From an uncultured Clostridia bacterium (GTDB lineage Bacteria; Bacillota; Clostridia; Christensenellales; Borkfalkiaceae), in contig CALVWR010000012.1 of NCBI GenBank assembly GCA_944367565.1, forward strand, positions 1 through 57,141: a stretch of 57,141 bases of DNA. The letters are read 5' to 3'. Under the pieces are notes generated by a model. The model was not told the DNA's origin, ran no database searches, and was given only the letters and a program-made list of their open reading frames with translations. Both the position numbers and the translations under genes were made by a program. Shown here in pieces: positions 34,550 through 42,751 of the stretch; position 1 is the first letter of the stretch; every line of letters starts with the position of its first letter.

Positions 34550-35005
34550 CTATCTGTACTCCTTTATTTCCCTTTCTGCTTTTCTCCTGATGTCTTTTTC
34601 CTTTAAAGTCTGTTTCTTGTCATACGTGTGTTTGCCTCGGCAAAGCCCGATCTCGACCTTGATCAGCGCGCTTTTGAAATAGACCTTGAGCGGAATCAGC
34701 GCGTATCCTTTCTGACTGACTTTCCCCGCAATCTTCGCAATCTCGTGCTTTTTCAAAAGAAGTTTCCTGTCCCGCTTTTCTTCCCTCGAATTGAACGTCC
34801 CGGCTCCCGAATATAAGGAAATATGCACGTTCTTCAGAAACACTTCCCCGCCCGCGATCAGACAGAATCCGTCTTTTAAATTGATTTTTCCTCCCCGCAC
34901 GGACTTCACTTCCGCTCCGTCCAGCACGACGCCGCACTCATACGTCTCTTCAATGAAATATTCGTGCGTCGCGATGCGGTTCACCGCCACCGTTCTGATA
35001 TCCAT
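34550..35005 (-). CDS. smpB: SsrA-binding protein SmpB
   Basis: 151 aa. Binds the tRNA-like part of tmRNA and delivers it to stalled ribosomes. The OB-fold begins ATHEYFIEETYECGVVLDGAEVKSVR, followed by the GTFNSREEKRDRKLLLKK segment and the basic C-terminal tail (KKQTLKEKDIRRKAEREIKEYR). The start is the ATG at 35005, five codons inside the longest frame; TATAAT ends 6 nt before it, so the mRNA should begin at the ATG itself (leaderless). The upstream in-frame ATG lies over the -10 box and cannot be used from this promoter. Confidence 0.95.
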   Translation of the reverse strand: MDIRTVAVNRIATHEYFIEETYECGVVLDGAEVKSVRGGKINLKDGFCLIAGGEVFLKNVHISLYSGAGTFNSREEKRDRKLLLKKHEIAKIAGKVSQKGYALIPLKVYFKSALIKVEIGLCRGKHTYDKKQTLKEKDIRRKAEREIKEYR

Positions 35006-35011
35006 ACTTTT

Positions 35012-35040
35012 ATTATACACCGTTTTCTTCCGTTAGGCAA
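35012..35040 (-). promoter_or_regulatory. Sigma-A promoter of smpB-metY-metA, predicted leaderless
   Basis: On the minus strand, TTGCCT (35035-35040), 17 bp, TATAAT (35012-35017), then 6 nt to the smpB ATG. The -35 lies directly downstream of the rnr stop. Confidence 0.7.
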
Positions 35041-35042
35041 GT

Positions 35043-37010
35043 TCACACTTCGGAAAATTCCGCTTTTCTCGATATTGCGTCCAATCCGTCGACGCGGATC
35101 CGGATCGCCTGCCCCAGCCGATACGACTTACTCTTGTTTTTCAGCACAAAATTCTTTTCGTCAAATTCATACCAGCCGCCTTTCAGCGTTTCGATGCGGA
35201 TTAACCCTTCCGCCGTGTTTTCCAGTTCCACGAAAATGCCGAAATTGGTCACGCTTGAAATCACACCGTCGAACTCTTCCCCGATATGCGCCGATAAATA
35301 CCGCATCTTGTAAAAATCGTCCACAGCCCGTTCCGCTTCCTGCGCTTTCAGCTCCTTCGCGGACGACTGCTGCGCTGCCGCCGCTGCCGTATCCTTATAT
35401 GCGGCGGCGCATTTTTTACCCCCGTTGAGATAACTTTTCAAAATCCGATGCACGATCAGATCGGGATAACGGCGGATCGGCGAAGTAAAATGACAGTAAT
35501 GCTCGCTCGCCAACCCGAAATGCCCGATGTCCTGCGGCGAATATTTCGCCTTCTGCATCGATCGGAGCATCACGGTATTCACCACGTTTGCATAACTTTT
35601 TCCCCTTACGCTCTCGAGCAATGCGGAAAAATCCTTTCCGCTTACGTTTCCGCTTCGCCGTACCGGCACGCCCAACCCCGCGACAAATTCGTAAAACGCC
35701 TGAAGTTTGCTCTCTTCCGGCTTTTCGTGGACGCGGTATACGCACGGCAATTTCATCTTATACAGCGCGCCCGCAACGGTTTCGTTGGCACGGATCATGA
35801 ATTCTTCGATCAGTCGGTGCGCGTCGTCCCGCGCCCTCTTTTCGATTCGGATCTCCCCGTCTTTCCCCACGGTGATACTCGCTTCCGGAATTTCAAAATC
35901 CACGCTGCCGCGCTCCGCGCGTTTTTTTGCGAGAATCCTGTAAAGTTCCCGCATTTCCCGTAACGCCGCGGCAACCTCGGGACGCCGCGCCGTCTCCTGC
36001 GCGTCACCGTCGAGCATCTTCTGCGCTTCGGTATACGTCAGCCGTGCGCGGCTCCTGATCAAACTTTCCGCAAATCTGTATCCTGCCGTTTCGCCGTCCG
36101 CGCCGATCTCCATGATGCACGAAAGCGTGAGTCGGATTTCCCCTTCCACCAGCGAACACGCGCCGTTGGACAGACTTTCCGGCAGCATCGGAACCACCTT
36201 TTCGGGAAAATATACGCTCGTCGCCCGCTCGTATGCCTCCTTATCCACAACGTCGCTTTCCCGTACATAATACGAAACGTCCGCGATATGCACGCCCAGT
36301 TCGTAGCCCTTTTCCGTCTTTCTGACGCTGACGGCATCGTCAAAATCGCGCGCATCCTCTCCGTCGATCGTGAAAATCAGCTCGTTTGTCAGATCCAGAC
36401 GGCAGAAACATTCCTGACCGATGCTTCCTTTCGCCGCCTTCTCGGCCGCCTTGACCACCGCTTCCGGAAACTTTCCGCGAATTCCGCACGAATATTCGAT
36501 GCTCTTCAGCTCTGCCGTTTTATCGAACTGCCTGCCGAAAACTTCCGTAATCTCCCCTTTCGGATTGCCGTGCGGCGGATATTCCGTAATCAGTACGGCG
36601 ACCTTATCGCCCGTCTGCGCCCCGCCGTTCTTGCCTTTGTCGATGAATATATCGGCAAAAAACCGCCTTTCGTCCGCCGCGACAAAACCGCCGTATCGGT
36701 TCGATACGTACGTCCCGGAAAACGTCCGCTTCCCCCGCCCGAGAATTTCAACGACGACCGCCTGCCGCGAATGACCGTGCGAGCGGATTTCCCGTGCGCG
36801 AACCCTGTCGCCGTGCAAGGCGCCGTTCAGATCGCCTGCGGCAATATAATAATCGCCGCCGTCATGCAGTAAAAACGCTGATCCGCGCTCGGTCCCCTGC
36901 AATTCTCCTTCGACGTATTTTTCTTCCTTTGCGCGACGCGCGACGCGCTCCGGCGTCCTTTGTTTTTTCCCGCGCTTATCCGCACGGTATTTTTTGTTTT
37001 CTCTCTTCAT
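35043..37010 (-). CDS. rnr: Ribonuclease R
   Basis: 655 aa. Processive 3'-5' exoribonuclease that degrades structured and non-stop mRNAs, linked to trans-translation. Cold-shock domains (about 35-190), the RNB domain with active-site aspartates in TIDGEDARDFDDAVSV (about 215-230) and a C-terminal S1 domain (FDGVISSVTNFGIFVELENTAEGLI). It is shorter than the 770-810 aa of typical RNase R because the N-terminal helix-turn-helix region is missing and replaced by a basic segment (KKYRADKRGKKQRTPERVARRAK). The ATG at 37010 directly follows the U-tract of a terminator and has no Shine-Dalgarno. Confidence 0.93.
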   Translation of the reverse strand: MKRENKKYRADKRGKKQRTPERVARRAKEEKYVEGELQGTERGSAFLLHDGGDYYIAAGDLNGALHGDRVRAREIRSHGHSRQAVVVEILGRGKRTFSGTYVSNRYGGFVAADERRFFADIFIDKGKNGGAQTGDKVAVLITEYPPHGNPKGEITEVFGRQFDKTAELKSIEYSCGIRGKFPEAVVKAAEKAAKGSIGQECFCRLDLTNELIFTIDGEDARDFDDAVSVRKTEKGYELGVHIADVSYYVRESDVVDKEAYERATSVYFPEKVVPMLPESLSNGACSLVEGEIRLTLSCIMEIGADGETAGYRFAESLIRSRARLTYTEAQKMLDGDAQETARRPEVAAALREMRELYRILAKKRAERGSVDFEIPEASITVGKDGEIRIEKRARDDAHRLIEEFMIRANETVAGALYKMKLPCVYRVHEKPEESKLQAFYEFVAGLGVPVRRSGNVSGKDFSALLESVRGKSYANVVNTVMLRSMQKAKYSPQDIGHFGLASEHYCHFTSPIRRYPDLIVHRILKSYLNGGKKCAAAYKDTAAAAAQQSSAKELKAQEAERAVDDFYKMRYLSAHIGEEFDGVISSVTNFGIFVELENTAEGLIRIETLKGGWYEFDEKNFVLKNKSKSYRLGQAIRIRVDGLDAISRKAEFSEV

Positions 37011-37014
37011 ACTC

Positions 37015-37047
37015 AAAAAAAAGGCTGTTTCCCGTTCGGAAACAGCC
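37015..37047 (-). terminator. Terminator between secG and rnr, abutting the rnr start
   Basis: GGCTGTTTCC (37023-37032) pairs with GGAAACAGCC (37038-37047). Eight T follow on the minus strand and end 4 nt before the rnr ATG. Confidence 0.85.
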
Positions 37048-37061
37048 TCGTTCTCCTTTTA

Positions 37062-37364
37062 TCAGAACAAATTCAAAATCGCAAAAGCCACCGCCAATAC
37101 ACAGAAGATGATCGCGCTGATCACCGTAAGTCTCTTTAACTTGCTTTCGTTGGTCTTGCCCTTGTTCTTACTCAAAAACGTCTCCGTCGTGCCGCCTAAC
37201 GCGCTCACACCCGAAGAGTTGCTCGGCTGAAACAAAACTACGCAGATGATGAACAGTGCACAAAGCAACATGATCACCAACATTACGATTTTTATAACGG
37301 GAAAAGCTTCAAAGATCCCGCCGATATTGTCGCCCGCAAGCAACATACTCAACATACCGTTCAT
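37062..37364 (-). CDS. secG: Protein translocase subunit SecG
   Basis: 100 aa, slightly longer than the usual 70-85. Two transmembrane helices (about 22-45 and 77-99) flank the conserved loop with LFQPSNSSGVSALGGTTETFLSKNKGKT. It belongs to the SecYEG channel in the membrane. The extra N-terminal residues MNGMLSMLLAGDNIGGIFEA precede the first helix. GGAGA lies upstream of the ATG. The gene pair gpmI-secG next to rnr-smpB is usual in Firmicutes. Confidence 0.93.
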   Translation of the reverse strand: MNGMLSMLLAGDNIGGIFEAFPVIKIVMLVIMLLCALFIICVVLFQPSNSSGVSALGGTTETFLSKNKGKTNESKLKRLTVISAIIFCVLAVAFAILNLF

Positions 37365-37425
37365 ATTTGTCTCCGATTTTATGTTTTTTTATTCCGACTG
37401 CCGCAAAACTTTTGCGACAGTTTGT

Positions 37426-37454
37426 ATTTTAACACATAAACAAAGATTTATCAA
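37426..37454 (-). promoter_or_regulatory. Sigma-A promoter of secG
   Basis: On the minus strand, TTGATA (37449-37454), 17 bp, TAAAAT (37426-37431). The leader contains a 12-position stem (37397-37408 with 37410-37421, one mismatch) that lacks a U-tract and may protect the mRNA's 5' end. Confidence 0.65.
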
Positions 37455-37489
37455 GCGTTTTTCGATTATTTTTTTCATCCCGCCCGACT

Positions 37490-39028
37490 TTAACGCCTGA
37501 TCAGCGTTTTTCCCGTCATTTCCGAAGGAATCGCCATTCCCATGGCGTCGAGCAGCGTCGGAGCGATGTCCGCAAGCACGCCGCCGTCGCGCAAGGTCGC
37601 CTTTTTCAGCTTTTCCGATACCAGAATAAACGGAACCTTATTGGTCGAATGCGCCGTGAACGGCTTGCCCTGCTCGTCCAGCATCTTATCCGCATTGCCG
37701 TGATCCGCCGTCACCAGCGCGATCCCGCCTTTTGCAAGCACCTTATCCGTGATCTTCTTAACGCAGTGGTCCACCGTTTCCACCGCCTTGATCGCCGCGG
37801 GGATCACTCCCGTATGACCCACCATATCGCAGTTGGCAAAATTCAAAATGATCACGTCGTAAACGTCTCTATCGATCTCTTCCAGCACTTTTTCCGTTAC
37901 TGCCGGCGCGCTCATCTCAGGCTGCAGATCGTACGTCGCCACTTTCGGAGAAGGAATCAGATCGCGATCCTCTCCCGCATTGGGCGCTTCCACCCCGCCG
38001 TTGAAAAAGAACGTGACGTGCGCGTACTTCTCCGTTTCCGCAATCCGAAGCTGCCGCATTCCCGATTTTGAAATATATTCGCCCAGCGTGTTGTCCAGCG
38101 ATTGCGGTCTGAACGCCACTTTCACGTTTTTCAGCGTCGCGTCATATTGCGTAAAGCAGACATAGAACGGATCCAAAAATCCCGTCTTGCGCTCAAATCC
38201 CGTAAATTCCCGCTCGGTCATCGCCCGCGTGATCTGCCGCGCCCTGTCGGGACGGAAATTGAAAAAAATGATCGAATCGCCTTTCTCGATCAGCCCGATC
38301 GGTTTGCCGTTCTCCACGACGTTCGCCGGCAACATGAATTCGTCGGTCACTCCCTTTTCGTAAGAACTTTCGATATATGCCGCCGGATCCTTTGCCTGTT
38401 CGCCGTTGCCCAGCGTGAACATATCGTACGCCTTTTCCACTCTCTCCCAACGGTTATCCCGATCCATAACGTAATATCTGCCGCCTACCGACGCGATCTT
38501 CCCTACGCCGATCTTCCCGATCTCTTCCTGTAGATCCCGCACAAATCCCGCGCCCGACGTCGGCGATACGTCCCGTCCGTCGAGAAAACAGTGTACGTAT
38601 ACTTCCTTTAATCCCTTTTGCTTTGCAAGCCGCAGCAGCGCGTAAAGATGCGTGATGTGCGAATGTACGCCGCCCGTGGACAGCAATCCGTATAAATGCA
38701 GCTTTTTCTCGTTCTTCAGCGCATTGTCCACAGCCGCGTTCAACGCTTCGTTTTCAAAAAATTCTCCGTCTTCGATCTCCTTTGTGATGCGCGTAAGCTC
38801 CTGATACACGATCCGCCCCGCACCCATATTCAGATGCCCCACTTCACTGTTTCCCATCTGTCCGTCGGGCAGTCCCACGTCCAGTCCGCTCGCGCCCAAA
38901 ACACACGACGGATATTCCTTCATCAATCCCTTCACGTTGGGACTTCCTTCCGTTTCGATGGCGTTGCCCGCACCCGGCTTTCCGATTCCGTATCCGTCCA
39001 TTATGATAATCATATTCGGTCTGTTCAT
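37490..39028 (-). CDS. gpmI: 2,3-bisphosphoglycerate-independent phosphoglycerate mutase
   Basis: 512 aa. Interconverts 3- and 2-phosphoglycerate in glycolysis using two manganese ions. The N-terminal metal site DGYGIG (about 11), the phosphoserine motif MGNSEVGHLNMGAGRI (Ser about 61), HCFLDGRDVSPTSG and the C-terminal metal ligands VTADHGNADKM and AHSTNKVPF are intact. GGAGAACG is upstream. A decayed partial copy of this gene lies at 42.9-43.1 kb. Confidence 0.96.
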   Translation of the reverse strand: MNRPNMIIIMDGYGIGKPGAGNAIETEGSPNVKGLMKEYPSCVLGASGLDVGLPDGQMGNSEVGHLNMGAGRIVYQELTRITKEIEDGEFFENEALNAAVDNALKNEKKLHLYGLLSTGGVHSHITHLYALLRLAKQKGLKEVYVHCFLDGRDVSPTSGAGFVRDLQEEIGKIGVGKIASVGGRYYVMDRDNRWERVEKAYDMFTLGNGEQAKDPAAYIESSYEKGVTDEFMLPANVVENGKPIGLIEKGDSIIFFNFRPDRARQITRAMTEREFTGFERKTGFLDPFYVCFTQYDATLKNVKVAFRPQSLDNTLGEYISKSGMRQLRIAETEKYAHVTFFFNGGVEAPNAGEDRDLIPSPKVATYDLQPEMSAPAVTEKVLEEIDRDVYDVIILNFANCDMVGHTGVIPAAIKAVETVDHCVKKITDKVLAKGGIALVTADHGNADKMLDEQGKPFTAHSTNKVPFILVSEKLKKATLRDGGVLADIAPTLLDAMGMAIPSEMTGKTLIRR

Positions 39029-39063
39029 ACTTCGTTCTCCGTATCTTTCCTTTTTTCTTCATT

Positions 39064-39092
39064 ATTTTACCCCATTTCCCTCCGAAATGCAA
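39064..39092 (-). promoter_or_regulatory. Sigma-A promoter of gpmI
   Basis: On the minus strand, TTGCAT (39087-39092), 17 bp, TAAAAT (39064-39069). The leader is about 30 nt, ahead of GGAG. Confidence 0.65.
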
Positions 39093-39184
39093 GCGTTTCA
39101 ATGCCGGCTTGCACATTTTATCCCTCCTCTTTTTCCGCCCTTCCCGCTCCGGATCTCCCTTTTTCTTTTTTTTGCCGTGATCGG

Positions 39185-39213
39185 TTGTCTTCCCCGCCGT
39201 TTTGTGTTACAAT
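39185..39213 (+). promoter_or_regulatory. Sigma-A promoter of nrdG, predicted leaderless
   Basis: TTGTCT (39185-39190), 17 bp, TACAAT (39208-39213), then 6 nt to the ATG at 39220, the expected +1 position. No Shine-Dalgarno. Confidence 0.65.
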
Positions 39214-39219
39214 AGCTTT

Positions 39220-39912
39220 ATGAAAATTCTCGGAATGGAAAAACTTTCCCTCGTCGATTTCGACAACCATATCTCCGCTACCCTCTTTACCGGCGGATGC
39301 AATTTCCGTTGCCCGTATTGCCACAACGCGCCGCTGGTCCTCGATCCTTCGCATCAGGGCGTTGTCGGCGAAGAGGTCATTTTTGACTACCTTAAAAAAC
39401 GCAGAGGCGTCCTGCAAGGCGTCGTCATCACCGGAGGCGAACCCACCCTCATGCCCGATCTGCGCGACTTCATCCTCAAAATCAGAGAACTCGGCTACGA
39501 AATCAAACTCGATTCCAACGGCACCCGCCCCGATGTTCTCGCCTCCCTTATCGACGAAAAAATAATCGATTATCTCGCAATGGACATCAAAAACAGTAAA
39601 AAGCGTTACGCCGAAACCGTCGACATCGCAGGGTTCGATCTTACTCCCGTGGAAGAAAGCGTTTCCCTTCTGAAAAAAGGGGCGATCCCTTATGAATTCC
39701 GCACGACGCTCGTCAAGGAATTCATCGGCGCGGAGGATATCGCGCAGATCGCCGATTGGCTGGAAGGCGCCGAACGCTACTTTCTGCAACACTTCAAGGA
39801 CAGCGGAAACTGTATCCGCGGCGATCTGCATGAAATCGATGAAAAGAAGGCAAACGAATTTAAAACCGTCGCCGAAAAGAAAATAAAACACGTTGCTTTG
39901 CGCGGTTACTGA
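39220..39912 (+). CDS. nrdG: Anaerobic ribonucleoside-triphosphate reductase activating protein
   Basis: 230-aa radical-SAM activase that installs the glycyl radical on class III ribonucleotide reductase (NrdD). The 4Fe-4S motif CNFRCPYC follows FTGG, then the SAM-binding VITGGEPTL, and LDSNGTRPDVL. It resembles the longer NrdG2-type, which includes a C-terminal extension (about 190-230). The start at 39220 was chosen 6 codons inside the longest frame because the -10 element overlaps the upstream candidate. nrdD is not in the window, so activation of another glycyl-radical enzyme is not excluded. Confidence 0.87.
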   Translation: MKILGMEKLSLVDFDNHISATLFTGGCNFRCPYCHNAPLVLDPSHQGVVGEEVIFDYLKKRRGVLQGVVITGGEPTLMPDLRDFILKIRELGYEIKLDSNGTRPDVLASLIDEKIIDYLAMDIKNSKKRYAETVDIAGFDLTPVEESVSLLKKGAIPYEFRTTLVKEFIGAEDIAQIADWLEGAERYFLQHFKDSGNCIRGDLHEIDEKKANEFKTVAEKKIKHVALRGY

Positions 39913-39921
39913 AATCCCCCG

Positions 39922-39955
39922 AGCGTTCCGACAAATTTGTCCGAACGCTTTTTTC
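39922..39955 (+). terminator. Terminator of nrdG
   Basis: AGCGTTC (39922-39928) with GAACGCT (39943-39949), and GACAAA with TTTGTC, separated by one C-C mismatch, followed by TTTTTT. Confidence 0.8.
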
Positions 39956-39988
39956 TTTGTAAATTGCCGCAAACTTTTCCGTTTCGTA

Positions 39989-40017
39989 TTGACTTTCCCC
40001 GGAAAGTATAGTAAACT
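39989..40017 (+). promoter_or_regulatory. Sigma-A promoter of the flavoprotein-thioesterase pair
   Basis: TTGACT (39989-39994), 17 bp, TAAACT (40012-40017), followed by AAGGAG before the ATG at 40049. Confidence 0.7.
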
Positions 40018-40048
40018 GAATTAAAAAATAAAAAAGGAGTAATTCGGT

Positions 40049-40666
40049 ATGAAAGTTTTGATGATAAACGGCAGTCCGCATGAAAACGGCTGCACAAAAC
40101 GCGCATTAAAAGAAGTGGCTTCTTCCTTGAAAGAAGAAGGCGTGGACAGTATTTTTCTCGATATCGGAGTAGGTCAGCGCGTAGCGCACGGTTGTTTTGC
40201 CTGCGGCGGCTGCGCCTCTTTGCACCAGTGCGTTACGGACGACAGCGTGAACGAAGCGATCCGCATCATGAAAGAATGTGACGGCATCGTGATCGGAAGT
40301 CCCGTCTATTTTGCCTCGGCAAACGGAACGCTGATCTCCTTTTTAGACAGGCTTTTTTGCGCCGACAGAAGCATTTTTGAACATAAAACGGGCGCCTGCG
40401 TCGTTTCCGCGCGTCGCGGAGGCAACAGCGCGACTTTCGACGAACTGAATAAATATCTGCTCATTTCCAATATGTTCGTCCCCGGATCGACGTATTGGAA
40501 TCAGGTTCACGGCAACACGCCCGCCGAAGTGGAAAAGGATCTGGAAGGCTTGCAAACCATGCGGATTTTAGGCAAAAATTTGGCTTATCTGATCAAGGTC
40601 ATGGCGGAAAGTAAACTTCCCAAACCGGAAACGGAAAAGAAAATCAAAACGAATTTCACACGTTAA
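40049..40666 (+). CDS. Flavodoxin-like NAD(P)H-dependent FMN reductase
   Basis: 205 aa. The flavodoxin-like fold has the FMN phosphate loop in INGSPHENGCTKRAL (about 6-20), SPVYFASANG (about 85) and SARRGGNSATFDEL. The cysteines in GCFACGGCASLHQC (about 50-63) match the iron-sulfur flavoprotein-like subgroup common in anaerobes, which may bind a cluster. It could reduce quinones, azo or nitro compounds, or provide electrons for oxygen defence; the substrate is not known. The following thioesterase gene is 16 nt away. Confidence 0.85.
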   Translation: MKVLMINGSPHENGCTKRALKEVASSLKEEGVDSIFLDIGVGQRVAHGCFACGGCASLHQCVTDDSVNEAIRIMKECDGIVIGSPVYFASANGTLISFLDRLFCADRSIFEHKTGACVVSARRGGNSATFDELNKYLLISNMFVPGSTYWNQVHGNTPAEVEKDLEGLQTMRILGKNLAYLIKVMAESKLPKPETEKKIKTNFTR

Positions 40667-40682
40667 AATCACCGATACGACT

Positions 40683-41210
40683 ATGCAGTACAAAATTCTG
40701 AAAAAACAAAACAATTCCGATATGTGCGCGGTGTGCGGCACGAAAAACGACGCCTCGCTGAAAAGCGTATTCTATGAGCTGGAAGGCGGCTTGATCGCCG
40801 GGATTCCCGCCCCGAAAGAAATTCACCAAAGTTATCCAAACCGTATGCACGGCGGCATGATCTGCGCGCTTCTCGATGAAACGTTAGGGCGCGCCGTACA
40901 GATCGGCGCGCCCGATGTCTGGGCTGTAACCGGGGAACTTTCGGTGCGGTTCAAAAAGCCCGTTCCCCTCGATAAACCGATCGTTTGCGTGGGCAAGATC
41001 ACCCGCAATACCAGCCGCGTTTATGTTGCGGAAGGGTTCATCGAAGACGAGCGCGGCGAGATACTCGCCACGGCAAAAGGCACTTATGTGAAATGCGACG
41101 TGACGAAAATCTGCGACGGCGACACGCTGAACGAAACAAACTGGTTTTATGTGGAAGGAGAAATTCCGAAAACGTTGGAGATAAAAAATTCCGATTTTTT
41201 TCATGACTGA
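40683..41210 (+). CDS. PaaI-family hotdog thioesterase
   Basis: 175 aa. Hotdog fold with the helix motif NRMHGGMICALLDETLGRA (about 57-75), which holds the catalytic acidic residue and oxyanion segment, and strands DVWAVTGELSVRFKKPVP. Hydrolyses an acyl-CoA, probably as housekeeping or detoxification. It has no clear Shine-Dalgarno and lies close behind the flavoprotein gene, so translation may be coupled. The N-terminal MCAVCGTKND cysteine pair is unusual for the family. Confidence 0.82.
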   Translation: MQYKILKKQNNSDMCAVCGTKNDASLKSVFYELEGGLIAGIPAPKEIHQSYPNRMHGGMICALLDETLGRAVQIGAPDVWAVTGELSVRFKKPVPLDKPIVCVGKITRNTSRVYVAEGFIEDERGEILATAKGTYVKCDVTKICDGDTLNETNWFYVEGEIPKTLEIKNSDFFHD

Positions 41211-41260
41211 AAAAAACGCTGCCCCGAAAATGAAACATTTTCTAAAGGCAGCGTTTTTCT
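41211..41260 (+). terminator. Terminator of the flavoprotein-thioesterase operon
   Basis: AAACGCTGCC (to 41223) pairs with GGCAGCGTTT (from 41247), with an inner GAAAATG/CATTTTC stem, then TTTTT. Confidence 0.85.
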
Positions 41261-41350
41261 GTTTCAGAAAAATCATATAAATCATCAGTGTTTTATTGAT
41301 TAAAATTCATATAATTCTATATGTCGTAAATTGTTGATATTTTTATCTGA

Positions 41351-42733
41351 TCACTTCGCTTCGGTGAGAAATTTTTTAACGATTCCGATTTGTTTTTTCA
41401 CCGATTCCTCCGCGGGACCTCCGTACGATACGCGCTTTTTTACGCACGTTTTCAAATCGATTTCTTTATAAATATCTTCATTGAACAGCGGCGAAAATCT
41501 GTGATAATCTTCCAGCGAAAGCGCGTCGAGCGTCGTATTCTTTTCGATCGCCAGCGCGACGAGCTCCCCCGTGATCTTATACGCCGAACGGAACGGCTCT
41601 CCTTTTTTCGCAAGATAATCGGCAACGTCCGTCGCGTTGATAAACCCCTGCTTTCCCGCTTTCAGCATATTCTCCTTCAGCACCGTAGACGTGCGGAGCA
41701 TTTCCGCCGTAATGGCAAGGCAGGTCTTTACCGTATCCACGGAATCAAACAGATTTTCTTTATCCTCCTGCATATCTTTATTATACGCTAAAGGCAATCC
41801 CTTCATCACCGTGAGCAACGCCATCAGATTCCCGTAAACTCTTCCCGTTTTTCCCCGCACCAGTTCCGAAATGTCCGGATTCTTTTTTTGCGGCATGATA
41901 CTCGACCCCGTAGCATACGCGTCGTCAAGTTCCAGAAATTTGAATTCCCAACTGCACCATAAAATCACTTCCTCACTCAGGCGCGAAAGATGCATCATGA
42001 CAATCGCCAACGCTCCCGCAAATTCCAGCATAAAATCCCGATCCGAAACGCCGTCCATGGAATTAAAACACACCTCGCTGAATCCCAGCGTTTTCGCAAC
42101 GGCAAACCGGTCGATGGGATGCGTCGTCCCGGCAAGCGCACAACTGCCCAGCGGCATCACGTCAGTGCGTTTGTTTACGTCGCTCATCCTGTCATAGTCG
42201 CGCATGAACATCGACGCATATGCCATGAGATGATGCGCAAACGTCACGGGTTGCGCCCGTTGCAAATGCGTATATCCCGGCATGATTGTATCCAGATTCC
42301 CTTCCGCCAGCGTTACAAGCACCCCGATCAGATTCTTCAGTTCTCCCTGTACCGCGGCGATCTCTTTCTTGACATACAGACGGTTATCCAACGCGACCTG
42401 ATCGTTCCGGCTTCTGGCTGTATGCAACCGCTTCCCGGTTTCTCCCAAGCGCTTGGTCAACTCCGATTCCACAAACATATGGATATCTTCCGCATTTTCG
42501 TCGATTTTCAGTTTGCCGCTCTTCAGATCGCTCAAAATCGAATCCAATCCCTCAATCAGCTTGTCCGCTTCGCTTTCCGGAATGATCCCCTGCGCGCCGA
42601 GCATCGCCGCGTGCGCCATGCTTCCCTTGATGTCTTCTTCGAACATCCTTTTGTCGATCCCGATCGACGCGTTGAACTTGTTCGTCATCTCGCTGATCTG
42701 CTTTTTAAACCTTCCTGCCCACATCGTTTCCAT
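41351..42733 (-). CDS. argH: Argininosuccinate lyase
   Basis: 460 aa. Last step of arginine synthesis, releasing fumarate. Family signature GSSIMPQKKNPD (about 277-288), the HTARSRNDQVALDNRLY segment (about 105-120) and the catalytic histidine in PGYTHLQRAQPV. The ATG at 42733 follows AAGGTG by 6 nt; a GTG three codons upstream lies over that site. The gene is 25 kb from the argGCJBDF operon but has an ArgR-like box over its promoter. Confidence 0.96.
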   Translation of the reverse strand: METMWAGRFKKQISEMTNKFNASIGIDKRMFEEDIKGSMAHAAMLGAQGIIPESEADKLIEGLDSILSDLKSGKLKIDENAEDIHMFVESELTKRLGETGKRLHTARSRNDQVALDNRLYVKKEIAAVQGELKNLIGVLVTLAEGNLDTIMPGYTHLQRAQPVTFAHHLMAYASMFMRDYDRMSDVNKRTDVMPLGSCALAGTTHPIDRFAVAKTLGFSEVCFNSMDGVSDRDFMLEFAGALAIVMMHLSRLSEEVILWCSWEFKFLELDDAYATGSSIMPQKKNPDISELVRGKTGRVYGNLMALLTVMKGLPLAYNKDMQEDKENLFDSVDTVKTCLAITAEMLRTSTVLKENMLKAGKQGFINATDVADYLAKKGEPFRSAYKITGELVALAIEKNTTLDALSLEDYHRFSPLFNEDIYKEIDLKTCVKKRVSYGGPAEESVKKQIGIVKKFLTEAK

Positions 42734-42751
42734 ATTTTTCACCTTGAAAAT

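Noticed and set aside
34550-35042. SAM riboswitch or T-box for metY-metA
   Set aside because: There is no intergenic space before metY and no such motif before smpB.
37012-37016. TTG start for rnr, and similar non-ATG upstream starts for hemW, argH and spoIIGA
   Set aside because: In each case an ATG a few codons later fits the family N-terminus. Shine-Dalgarno placement also favours the later start in hemW, argH and spoIIGA.
39118-39972. A 284-codon minus-strand reading frame
   Set aside because: It lies opposite nrdG, whose radical-SAM motifs, promoter and terminator are clear. The minus-strand product has no recognisable domain.
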